This document shows, piece by piece, positions 55,569 to 63,472 of a DNA stretch of 64,000 bases. The notes beneath the pieces were generated by a model that ran no database searches, had not been told where the DNA came from, and saw only the letters and a list, made by a program, of their open reading frames with translations. The stretch is taken from NCBI GenBank assembly GCA_029777335.1, contig JAKOSN010000038.1, forward strand, positions 1-64,000, written 5' to 3'. The position numbers and the translations under genes were made by a program. The stretch is from Planctomycetota bacterium. Its GTDB lineage: Bacteria; Planctomycetota; Planctomycetia; Gemmatales; Gemmataceae. The stretch's first letter is position 1, and every line of letters starts with the position of its first letter.

Positions 55569-56753
55569 ATGTGCAGAATGATGAATACTGCCTGGGTGGT
55601 GGGGGTCAGTGTGTGGTTCGCCCTGACCACGGTGGGGATGGCCAGGCAATTCCCCAGCCCCGCGGTTGTGGAATTATTCGAGGATGAGGCGGACACTCTC
55701 GCCAGGAATCTGAACAACGATAACGGGGTGGAGCCAGGGACAGCCACTCGTGCAGACAAGGAGCGCTATTCAGGGCGTTGCAGCTTGCAGGTCACTCCAC
55801 TGCAGCGGTACAACTCGCGTCTTCCGGGTTGGAACTTTCCCATTCGCGAAAAGCCGAAAGCGGGGGAGTATCGCTACCTGCGCTTTGCCTGGAAGAAAGT
55901 GGGCGAGGGCGGCATCATGGTTCAGTTGCACGGCGACCTGGATGGCAAGGCGTGGGAACACCGCTATCTCGCCGGTGCGCCGAACGTGCCCTGGCCCGCG
56001 CGCAAACTCGCGGACAGGGCACCAGCGAATTGGGAGGTAGTCACCTGCGATCTCTTCAAGGATTTTGGGAACTTTGACCTGACCGGGATGGCCTTTACCC
56101 CCATGGTCGGCACCGCGGGGTACTACGATCACATCTATCTGGCCCGGAGCGTGGCGGATCTCGATCGTGTGAGTAACGCGGTGCTGGGCAAGGACCCAGT
56201 GAAAACGCCTTTGACCAAGCAGCAACTGGATCAGTGCTGGCGCGATCTGCTCAGTGCTGATGCCTTGCTGCATGCGGTGGCCATCGCCCAGCTGAGCGCT
56301 CGACCCAGTGAAAGCCTCCCCTTCCTGAAGCAACACTTGCAGACTCCTCCAGACACCGACGGTGAAAAACGCCTCGCCAAATGGATCGCCGACCTGGATG
56401 ACGACGATTTTGAAGTCCGGGAAAAGGCGAGTCGGGCGCTGGCCGAAGCTGGGGAAGACATTGCTGCGCTCCTGCGTCGGGCCTATCAGACCAGCAACTC
56501 GGCGGAGGTGCGGGCGCGGCTGGAAAAGCTCTTGAAGGGTAACGTTGGTGAGGGACTCACCCTCACTCCGCAGCAAACCCGACTTGTTCGCGTGATCGGG
56601 GTGCTCGAACGGACGGGGACGGACGAGGCGCGTCACCTTCTGCAGGAGCTGGCGAAGGGAAGCCGCGATGCCCACCTTCAGGCGGAGGCGAAGGGAGCCC
56701 TGCAGCGACTTGGCCAGCGTTCCAGGGACAAACGCGAGGAGCGCTCCCGGTGA
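55569..56753 (+). CDS. Secreted protein with C-terminal HEAT-like region
   Basis: A 394-residue protein with a signal peptide (AWVVGVSVWFALTTVGMARQ), a middle beta-sandwich-like region (YRYLRFAWKKVGEGGIMVQL; GMAFTPMVGTAGYYDHIYLA) and a helical end with the motif IADLDDDDFEVREKASRALA and AEVRARLEKLLKG that recurs in many Gemmata-type extracytoplasmic proteins. The sandwich part may bind a glycan; the helical part resembles HEAT repeats. The ATG was chosen because GAGG lies at correct spacing. Confidence 0.7.
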   Translation: MCRMMNTAWVVGVSVWFALTTVGMARQFPSPAVVELFEDEADTLARNLNNDNGVEPGTATRADKERYSGRCSLQVTPLQRYNSRLPGWNFPIREKPKAGEYRYLRFAWKKVGEGGIMVQLHGDLDGKAWEHRYLAGAPNVPWPARKLADRAPANWEVVTCDLFKDFGNFDLTGMAFTPMVGTAGYYDHIYLARSVADLDRVSNAVLGKDPVKTPLTKQQLDQCWRDLLSADALLHAVAIAQLSARPSESLPFLKQHLQTPPDTDGEKRLAKWIADLDDDDFEVREKASRALAEAGEDIAALLRRAYQTSNSAEVRARLEKLLKGNVGEGLTLTPQQTRLVRVIGVLERTGTDEARHLLQELAKGSRDAHLQAEAKGALQRLGQRSRDKREERSR

Positions 56754-56763
56754 GAGCGCTCCT
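56737..56763. terminator. Terminator-like hairpin overlapping the end of the HEAT-like gene
   Basis: A 10-base-pair stem (AGGAGCGCTC / GAGCGCTCCT) with a seven-base loop that contains the stop codon of the rightward gene. It ends 15 bases before the stop of the convergent MmgE/PrpD gene, so it could serve both directions. No T-run. Confidence 0.5.
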
Positions 56764-56778
56764 GGCAGAAGCGAGTTG

Positions 56779-58155
56779 CTAGCCGCGAGCGCCAACCAGG
56801 GCAAGCAACGGAGCGGGGGAGGGGAGTTCCTCGAGTTTCCAGCAGAGGGCGAGGATCTTGTCGGCCCGGTCCTTGCCGTAGCGTGGTTCCACAGTGCTGC
56901 GGAATTTCTTCTCCACCTCGGCGTCCGTCATCGGATTGCGGGCGTGTCCACGTGGGAACTCAACTTCCTTGACCAGTTTTCGGCCATCCTTGAGCGCCAC
57001 CGTGAGCCGATTGGGGATCCCCGCGGGGTAGCGCTTGTTGATCTCTGGATCGCGGTGCAAGGTGATCTTGCTCACCAGACCGATCAACTCGGGATCGCTG
57101 ATTCGTTCCGGGGTGAACTGGTTTTCGGTAACATCTCCATCGACGAGTGCGACGGCGGTGCAGTAGGGGAGGCTGTGGTCGGCTGTCTCGCGCGTTTTGG
57201 GCCGCCATTTCTCGGGATCCTTGCCGATAATATCCACCGCGGCGTTGAAGGTGTGAATATCGATCGACTGAATGTTGCGCCAATCACCAATTTCGGGGCG
57301 CAACTGCAAGGCCGCATCGATGGCACTTTGCGAATGATACTCCGCCGGCCAGAACTTGATGTACGTTTCGGTGATCATGAACCCGGCTTTGGGAGTCCCC
57401 GTTCCGCCCAGCGGGGCGAGGGTGAGGGAACCCGTGAGCTGTTTGGTGATCCCGAACTCACCCTCGAAAATGGGGGCCGGACCGGTCATTCCCTCGGCGG
57501 CCAGCTGGGCGGCAAAAACTGCGTTCCGTGCAGCGTTGGAGAAGGCACACCCCTTCCACATGCTGAGTTCCCCGGAGCGTGTCTGCCGAGTGGCAATGTT
57601 GCACACACCCGCCAGACCCAGCGCGTGCGTGCAGTGGACCATATCCAACCCCATCAACTTGCACGCCGCCAGGGTGGAACCAAGACAGCCATAGTAGACA
57701 TGGTCCCACCCATGCGCACGCAGGCTTGCCGCATCGCACAGACGACACTGGATCTCGTAGGCAAGGACGGCAGCCGTGATCAGCTCTCGACCGGGGCGTT
57801 TCATCCATTCGCCGACCGCCAGCACCGGCGCCAGATTGTCCGAGGGATGGGCGGGTTCCAGTGACAGGTAGGTGTCATTGTAATCGAGATAGCGGATGAG
57901 CAGGCCGTTGACGAAGGTGGCCCACTCCACGCTGCTTGTGCCTCCACCCAGCAGGCTGACAGCCGTTTCTCCCTGCACCCGTTCGGCGCAGCGCCGGGCA
58001 ATCACGTAGGCATCGGCCTCCATCGCGCCGATGGCAGTGGCGAGCGAATCGATGAAGCGGCGACGGGTTTCGTGTACGACGTTCGACGGCAGATCCTCGA
58101 AGCGAAGCTGACAGGCGTACTCGGCCAGTTGCTGCGCCAAGGAAGGGGAACTCAT
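56779..58155 (-). CDS. MmgE/PrpD-family protein
   Basis: A 458-residue member of the MmgE/PrpD family, which includes 2-methylcitrate dehydratase and itaconate decarboxylase. The N-terminal helices (LPSNVVHETRRRFIDSLATA), NGLLIRYLDYNDTYLSLEPA, HPSDNLAPVLAVGE and the GWDHVYYGCLGSTLAACKL segment are typical. It probably removes water or carbon dioxide from a small organic acid in the cytoplasm. No other methylcitrate-cycle gene is near. The ATG is preceded by AAGGAG. Confidence 0.88.
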   Translation of the reverse strand: MSSPSLAQQLAEYACQLRFEDLPSNVVHETRRRFIDSLATAIGAMEADAYVIARRCAERVQGETAVSLLGGGTSSVEWATFVNGLLIRYLDYNDTYLSLEPAHPSDNLAPVLAVGEWMKRPGRELITAAVLAYEIQCRLCDAASLRAHGWDHVYYGCLGSTLAACKLMGLDMVHCTHALGLAGVCNIATRQTRSGELSMWKGCAFSNAARNAVFAAQLAAEGMTGPAPIFEGEFGITKQLTGSLTLAPLGGTGTPKAGFMITETYIKFWPAEYHSQSAIDAALQLRPEIGDWRNIQSIDIHTFNAAVDIIGKDPEKWRPKTRETADHSLPYCTAVALVDGDVTENQFTPERISDPELIGLVSKITLHRDPEINKRYPAGIPNRLTVALKDGRKLVKEVEFPRGHARNPMTDAEVEKKFRSTVEPRYGKDRADKILALCWKLEELPSPAPLLALVGARG

Positions 58156-58398
58156 CAACGGTACTCCTTGAGGCGGGAATTCCTTGCGGACGCGGTCTGC
58201 CCTGTCACCATATGGGGAATCAGGCGCCAGAACAAGCACAGGAGAGAGGGGCGCGGGGTTCAATCTGGGAGAAAGGCTTCAGAGAATCGACCAGCAGCCG
58301 CGTTCGGGTCAGGGATGGATTGGCGGGGAACCAGTGGTTGCAGGTTCGATTTCTCTCCTTTATAACCTGAGGAGCCAGGCAACCCGAGGAGAGCAGCC

Positions 58399-60435
58399 AT
58401 GCCAGCAAAGCGATCGCGCCCGGAGAAACAGCGACCGACGACGGCTGCCCCTTCAGCTGACGGTGTCCCTGCGTCCCAGCCGCGCCGCTGGCGGATCCTT
58501 GTCCCCCTGAGCGTATTCCTTCTCGCTGGAGGGGGAGCCGGCCTGGCCTGGTTGTACCTGCAGAAGCCGCCTGCACGGATCGCGGCTCCGCTCCCGCCGT
58601 TGACCACGTCTCCCTTTCTCAACACGGCTCAGGATGTTCCCTATGTGGGCGATCAGGAGTGCCTGAACTGTCATCGGGTGGTTTGCAACGACTACCATCA
58701 GCATCCCATGGGGCGGAGTCTCTTTCACGCCGCCGATGCTCCGCCCCTGGAAAACTACTCCGTGCAGGCGGGCAATCCCTTCACGGTTGGTCCCTTGCAT
58801 TTCCAGGTTCTCCGAGAGGGAGGACGTGTGCTGCATCGCGAATGGTGCGAGGATGCCCGAGGAAAGGTCGTGGCTCAGCGAGAAGAAGCGATGGACTTTG
58901 CCGTCGGGTCAGGAACCCAGGCGCGGTCGTACTTTTATCAGCGGGACGGTTTTCTGTTTGAATCGCCGATCACCTGGTATAGCCTGCAATCGCGATGGCA
59001 ATTGTCGCCGGGATACGAGAAAAACCAGCAGCACTTTCATCGGCGGATGGAGATGCGCTGTTTGTACTGCCATTGCCAGGAGGCGCACCCGATCGAGGGG
59101 ACCACCAATCGCTATCGCGAGCCGATTTTTGGACAGCTAGCGATTGGCTGTGAACGATGCCACGGACCAGGCCAGTTGCATGTGAGCAGTCGCAAGCAGA
59201 ATATTCACCCCGAGGGGGTGGATTACACGATCGTCAATCCCAGGCATCTGGCGCCGGCGCTGCGGGAAGCGGTGTGCGAACAATGTCACCTGCAAGGGGA
59301 GGCGATTGTTCTGCGTCGTGGGCGGCGCCAGACGGAGTATCGCCCCGGGTTGCCCTTGCAGGAATATCTCGCCATCTTCATCCGGCCCGCCGAGGCCGAG
59401 GATACCAGGCGCATTGTCGGTCACGTCGAGCAGATGTATCAAAGTGTCTGCTTTAACCGGAGCAAGGGAAAGTTCGGGTGTTCGTCGTGCCACGATCCCC
59501 ATCGAGAACCGGCCCCCAGGGACAAGGTGACGTTCTATCGCGAACGCTGCCGGAACTGCCACACCGCCCCCGAGAAGCCGGAGCCAGGCCACACTGGTGT
59601 TCCTGCCCCGGACTGTTCTTTGTCGCGGGAGGAGCGCAGGGCGAAGGACCCGCAGGATAACTGCCTGGCGTGTCACATGCCCCAACACGCCAGTTCGACT
59701 GTGGTCCACCTGGCGGTCACCGATCATCGCGTGCTGCGCGATCCAGCCCATCCTCCGCCCGTCCGAGCCACGATCCAACCTGGCGAACTCCCTTTGCGGC
59801 TGTTTCCTGGGCATCGCCGAGAGGCCAACGATGAAGAACTCCCGCGAGATCAGGCGTTGGCAATGATTCCACTCATTGCCAATGCGCAGGTGGACCGAGC
59901 AACGCAGGCGGCGGATTATCTGAGTCGGCAAGTGCTCCCGTTGCTCGATCAGGCCGTTGCACGCGATCCGGAGGATCTTCCTGCGCTGGAGGGACGCGGA
60001 CTGGCTCTCTATGCGCAACGGCGATATCAAGAAGCGTTCAGGGTGTTGCAAGAGGTGCTTGCGCGGGAGCCCGAGCGCGAACAGGCGCTCACCTGGGCGG
60101 CGTATGTGGCGGAATCACTGGGGCGCTACGATCGGGCAGAAGAATACTGGCGGCGACTCGCCCAGAAGTATCCGCAGTTCCCCGAGTATCAGGAGGGATT
60201 GGCCAGTGTGCTGGTGCGGCGTGCGGCGTGGGCGGAAGCACTGGAGGCAGCCCAAAAAGCAGTGAAACTGGATCCGTTTCGTCCAGAGATCCGCGAGTTG
60301 TTGATCCGGATCGCACTGGAACGCGGAGATCGGGCGCGTGCGCGACAGGAATACCAGATCCTGGGGGTGCTTGATGCGGCCTATCAGCAGACGATTCGTC
60401 CGCGCTATGCGGCTCGGTTGGAAGAGAAGGAGTAA
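58399..60435 (+). CDS. Membrane-anchored heptaheme cytochrome c with TPR tail
   Basis: A 678-residue protein with one N-terminal membrane helix (ILVPLSVFLLAGGGAGLAWLYL) and seven CxxCH heme sites (CLNCH, CLYCH, CERCH, CEQCH, CSSCH, CRNCH, CLACH) in the first 430 residues, followed by about 200 residues of tetratricopeptide repeats (LPALEGRGLALYAQRRYQEAF; AEEYWRRLAQKYPQFPEYQEGL). It belongs to a group of planctomycete and acidobacterial multiheme-TPR proteins without known function, presumably electron transfer or a periplasmic scaffold. Strictly divergent from the MmgE/PrpD gene. Confidence 0.88.
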   Translation: MPAKRSRPEKQRPTTAAPSADGVPASQPRRWRILVPLSVFLLAGGGAGLAWLYLQKPPARIAAPLPPLTTSPFLNTAQDVPYVGDQECLNCHRVVCNDYHQHPMGRSLFHAADAPPLENYSVQAGNPFTVGPLHFQVLREGGRVLHREWCEDARGKVVAQREEAMDFAVGSGTQARSYFYQRDGFLFESPITWYSLQSRWQLSPGYEKNQQHFHRRMEMRCLYCHCQEAHPIEGTTNRYREPIFGQLAIGCERCHGPGQLHVSSRKQNIHPEGVDYTIVNPRHLAPALREAVCEQCHLQGEAIVLRRGRRQTEYRPGLPLQEYLAIFIRPAEAEDTRRIVGHVEQMYQSVCFNRSKGKFGCSSCHDPHREPAPRDKVTFYRERCRNCHTAPEKPEPGHTGVPAPDCSLSREERRAKDPQDNCLACHMPQHASSTVVHLAVTDHRVLRDPAHPPPVRATIQPGELPLRLFPGHRREANDEELPRDQALAMIPLIANAQVDRATQAADYLSRQVLPLLDQAVARDPEDLPALEGRGLALYAQRRYQEAFRVLQEVLAREPEREQALTWAAYVAESLGRYDRAEEYWRRLAQKYPQFPEYQEGLASVLVRRAAWAEALEAAQKAVKLDPFRPEIRELLIRIALERGDRARARQEYQILGVLDAAYQQTIRPRYAARLEEKE

Positions 60436-60443
60436 AAGAAAAA

Positions 60444-60500
60444 GAGCGAGGAGAGATGGGCGAACTCCCAGACTGGGTGGGGTCGTTACTCTCCTCGCTC
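60444..60500 (+). terminator. Long hairpin after the heptaheme gene
   Basis: Two perfectly complementary 12-base arms (GAGCGAGGAGAG / CTCTCCTCGCTC) enclose 33 bases; the first arm begins nine bases after the heptaheme stop codon. Position fits a transcription terminator, and GGTGGTTTGTT follows, with only a weak T-run. Confidence 0.6.
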
Positions 60501-60719
60501 GGTGGTTTGTTGCCCGCGGGAAGAGATGGGGCTCTTCCCTTGGCAGGAGCAACTCACGTGCGATCCGCTGGGCAGCGCAATCTCAGGAGGCTCAAACAGC
60601 CAATCGCCGACTAACTGGTGCAGAGTCCACTCTTCCCGTTCCGGCAAGCGGGCGGAGCGACGCGCGGCCTGGGTGGCCGCGCGTCGCCCGAGCGCACCCC
60701 AGGCGAACATCGGGTGCAT
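60486..60719 (-). CDS. Possible small protein, doubtful
   Basis: A 77-codon frame in an otherwise empty 721-base gap. The middle part, RLPEREEWTLHQLVGDWLF, looks protein-like, whereas the ends are low-complexity (RRAATQAARRSA; SSRGQQTTERGE). A GGAAAG element lies before the ATG. The frame includes a GC-rich 13-base-pair hairpin near its 5' end (60657-60687) and overlaps the terminator-like stem at its 3' end, both against it being coding. Third-position GC is only moderately high. I regard it as unproven. Confidence 0.3.
   Translation of the reverse strand: MHPMFAWGALGRRAATQAARRSARLPEREEWTLHQLVGDWLFEPPEIALPSGSHVSCSCQGKSPISSRGQQTTERGE
60657..60687. repeat. GC-rich 13-bp perfect hairpin
   Basis: Arms GCGACGCGCGGCC and GGCCGCGCGTCGC flank a five-base loop (TGGGT). 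The stem is extremely stable and would form in RNA from either strand. With no T-run it is not a classical terminator, and it may be a structured RNA element, a factor-assisted terminator or a dispersed palindrome. Confidence 0.6.
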
Positions 60720-61156
60720 TATCTTCTTTCCGAAGTCTCCTCTTTTTCTCTCAGGGTGTTGAATTTAGAGATGAGAGAATCTAAGCAAGTTGTGGACCAA
60801 CACGCTGAAAAAAATAACAAAGATATAACTTGTTTTTTGATATTAACTTGTGGATTTGAAGGAAGTGATGATGTACGAGAGCGGCGGGTTTTACTGTCGG
60901 ATTTTCCGACAGTTGCCAGATTTCTCGGCAGTCGATTGTAAACAACTGGCAACGAGTTCGGCCTGCCCCTCTCCGCAGTGTTTCGATCTGGAAACAACCT
61001 GCCCGCAGGTCCTCAGGACTCCTCAGAGACGGTGACGGGAGGGAGAGGGACAGAAAAAACTGAGCAAAACGTGCGTCCAAACTCTTTTGTCTCTTCGCTT
61101 CATCGGTTACCATTCGGCGCAATAAGCTGTCCATACCCTTCCCCGAGAATACCACC
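60720..61156. other. AT-rich, structured intergenic region before the amidohydrolase gene
   Basis: Base composition drops sharply to AT-rich between about 60760 and 60860, unlike anything else in the window. Just after it come two hairpins: CTGTCGGA / TCCGACAG (60893-60912 region, three-base loop) and, from the same bases on, GTTGCCAG / CTGGCAAC (60912-60953). No promising open frame exists. The region could hold a promoter, a small RNA or a leader element of the downstream amidohydrolase gene, whose ATG has no strong ribosome-binding site. Confidence 0.4.
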
Positions 61157-62887
61157 ATGCGCGCCTTCCTCTCCTTGTTTGTGTTGCTTCTTCCCCTGGT
61201 TCCGAAAAGTTCGGCAGTTGCTGCGGAACCGGATCTGATCTTTCACAACGGGAAGATCGTCACTGTGGATCGGGAGTTCTCCATCCAGCAGGCGCTCGCC
61301 ATTCAGGGGGAACGGATCCTGGCAGTGGGGAGCAATGCAGACATTCTGAAAACCCGGGGCGAAAAAACGCGGGTGGTGGACCTGAAAGGGAAGATGGTGC
61401 TGCCCGGGTTGATCGACTCGCACGTGCACCCCACCTCGGCGTGCATGACGGAGTTCGATCACCCCCTGCCAGACATGGAGACGATTCAGGATGTGCTGGA
61501 CTATGTGAAAGCCCGCGCAAAGGTGGTTCCCGAGGGTTCGTGGATCGTGCTGCGCCAGGTGTTCATCACGCGACTGCGCGAACAGCGCTATCCGACCCGG
61601 CAGGAACTCGATGTAGCGGCGCCCCGTCACCCGGTGCTTTATTCGACTGGCCCCGATGCCTCGCTCAATTCTCTGGCGCTTAAACTGAGCAAGATCGATC
61701 GTGATTTCAAGGTGAGTGATGGGGGGGCGGGGTATGCGGAGAAAGACCCCAAAACGGGGGAGCCGACCGGGATTCTGCGCAACTGCACCCGCTATGTGCG
61801 CGCCGACCCGTTAACCAGGGAAGCCAGCGAAACCGATCGCGCCCAGCGCTTGCTCGAACTCTTTCACGATTACAACTCGGTCGGGCTGACCGGCATCATT
61901 GACCGCGATGCGAGTGGTTCGGCGGTGAGCCGCTATGAGAAGTTGCACGCCAACAAGAAATTACCGTTGCGCATTGCCATCTCACACAGCGTGGGCACCT
62001 CGGGCACCATGGAGAAAATCCAGAAAGATATCCGCAAAGTGGCAGAACATCCCTTGCGCAAAGGCGATGCGATGTTGCGCATCGTCGGCATCAAGACCTA
62101 TCTCGATGGCGGAATGCTGACCGGGAGCGCCTACATGCGGCAACCGTGGGGGAAGAGCACTATCTACTCTATCACCGATCCGCAATATCGTGGTTTGCTC
62201 TTCATACCGCGCGAACGCTTGACCCAGATTGTGCGCACCACCGTGGAGGAGGGGTTGCAGTTCACCGCCCATTCGGTGGGCGATGGTGCGGTCCACACCT
62301 TGCTCGATACCTATGAGGAGATCAACCGGAAAACGCCCATTGCCAGAACGCGCCCGTGTTTGACGCATTCCAACTTCATGAGCAAGGAGGCAATCGAGAA
62401 GGCGGCCAAACTCGGGGTGGTGATCGATATTCAACCGGCCTGGCTCTACCTGGATGCCCGCACGTTGGAGGCACAATTTGGCAAGGATCGACTGCGTTAC
62501 TTCCAGCCATTGCGGAGTCTGTTTGCCGCCGGCGTGGTCGTGGGCGGCGGCTCGGATCATATGCAGAAGATCGGCTCCTTGCGTGCAATCAACCCCTACA
62601 ATCCCTGGCTAGGGATGTGGATCACGCAGACGCGCCGGGCTCGCTGGTTCGAGGGACAACTGCATCCCGAAGAAGCGCTGTCGCGCGAACAGGCCATTCG
62701 CTTCTACACGATCAACAATGCAAAGCTGATGTTTCTCGAAGAGCAGATCGGCTCGCTGGAGAAAGGGAAACTGGCCGACCTGATCGTTCTCGACCGCGAT
62801 GTGCTCACCTGCAAGATTGATGATGTGAAAGATACGCAATGTCTGGAAGCGTACCTGGGCGGGCGCCGGGTGTATCAGAAGAACTAG
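61157..62887 (+). CDS. Secreted YtcJ-type amidohydrolase
   Basis: A 576-residue metal-dependent amidohydrolase of the amidohydrolase-3 (YtcJ) group with a signal peptide (MRAFLSLFVLLLPLVPKSSA). Metal ligands are visible in DSHVHP (HxH), the FTAHSVGDGAV and THSNF histidines, and the GGGSDH aspartate region; LVDLKGKMVLPGLIDSHVHP is the family opening and the end of the barrel is followed by EQIGSLEKGKLADLIVLDRD. It hydrolyses an amide or related bond outside the cytoplasm; substrate unknown. Confidence 0.9.
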   Translation: MRAFLSLFVLLLPLVPKSSAVAAEPDLIFHNGKIVTVDREFSIQQALAIQGERILAVGSNADILKTRGEKTRVVDLKGKMVLPGLIDSHVHPTSACMTEFDHPLPDMETIQDVLDYVKARAKVVPEGSWIVLRQVFITRLREQRYPTRQELDVAAPRHPVLYSTGPDASLNSLALKLSKIDRDFKVSDGGAGYAEKDPKTGEPTGILRNCTRYVRADPLTREASETDRAQRLLELFHDYNSVGLTGIIDRDASGSAVSRYEKLHANKKLPLRIAISHSVGTSGTMEKIQKDIRKVAEHPLRKGDAMLRIVGIKTYLDGGMLTGSAYMRQPWGKSTIYSITDPQYRGLLFIPRERLTQIVRTTVEEGLQFTAHSVGDGAVHTLLDTYEEINRKTPIARTRPCLTHSNFMSKEAIEKAAKLGVVIDIQPAWLYLDARTLEAQFGKDRLRYFQPLRSLFAAGVVVGGGSDHMQKIGSLRAINPYNPWLGMWITQTRRARWFEGQLHPEEALSREQAIRFYTINNAKLMFLEEQIGSLEKGKLADLIVLDRDVLTCKIDDVKDTQCLEAYLGGRRVYQKN

Positions 62888-62899
62888 CCAGAGGCTCGC

Positions 62900-63472
62900 T
62901 CATTTGCCCACGCCAAGGCCATCGGCCACGCGGTTGATGTAGTTGAACCAGCTGGCGATCAGGTTGATCTGCAGGATGGCGCGCTCGTCAAAGCCCACCT
63001 GTCGCAATCGCTCGAGATCCTCCGGCGTCACGCGCCAGGCATGTCGGGTGAGCTTGGCGACGTAGTCCAGCATCGCCCGATCGGCGGGAGAGAGCGGCAG
63101 CGTGGTGTAGTCCCGTCGCAACGCGGCGGTGAATTCTGCGTCCAGGCAGGTTAGACGCAGGAATTCGGCATGGCTCTCCACTCAGTAAAAGCAATTGTTG
63201 AGCGCTGACACCAGGGTGGCGATCATCTCGTGTTGGCGGCGATCCAGGGGGAGCGTTGGGGAGAGGAGAACCCCCAGGGTGGACATACCATGCCACATCG
63301 CCTCGGGAATCAGGCTGTGCGCGGCCACAATGCTGTCCGCAGTCCCATCGGCGCGGAGAATCGCTGGCACCTCCGCTCCATACTCGGCGGGGTAAAGCGC
63401 ATAGACCTGGCTGTAGAACTCACGAAGCGGACCAGTGGCTGCACTTGCCTGGATGGTGGTGATCCAAGTCAT
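62900..63472 (-). CDS. AhpD-like peroxidase-related protein, probable selenoprotein (CxxU, Sec at TGA codon 97)
   Basis: A 190-residue protein if the TGA at 63184-63182 is read as selenocysteine. The N-terminal 96 codons end [20 protein letters not shown] then [12 protein letters not shown]; the frame continues [20 protein letters not shown] without a break. AhpD/carboxymuconolactone-decarboxylase-type proteins carry the redox motif C-x-x-C-x-x-x-H exactly here (NxCFYCxxSH), so TGA replaces the second Cys, giving C94-F-Y-U97-V-E-S-H. A 12-base-pair hairpin (63131-63166) follows 15 bases after the TGA. The protein would act as a thiol/selenol peroxidase or disulfide reductase. Its ATG overlaps the upstream gene's stop (ATGA). 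Without Sec decoding, the gene would appear as two fragments. Confidence 0.75.
63131..63166 (-). promoter_or_regulatory. SECIS-like hairpin in the AhpD-like gene
   Basis: In the mRNA, GAAUUC-C-UGCGUC pairs with GACGCA-GAAUUC, giving 12 base pairs with one bulged C and an 11-base loop. The stem starts 15 bases and the loop 28 bases after the UGA, within the distance known for bacterial selenocysteine-insertion elements. The loop (UAACCUGCCUG) lacks a G in its first two positions, which departs from the usual bacterial consensus, so proof is needed. Confidence 0.55.

Noticed and set aside
60338-60784. 148-codon rightward frame after the heptaheme gene
   Set aside because: Begins inside the heptaheme gene in another frame and runs through two strong hairpins; translation is low-complexity.
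62900-63181. Independent gene starting at GTG 63181, right after the TGA
   Set aside because: No ribosome-binding site, and it would begin in the middle of the conserved CxxC helix of the AhpD domain; a single Sec-containing gene explains the data better.
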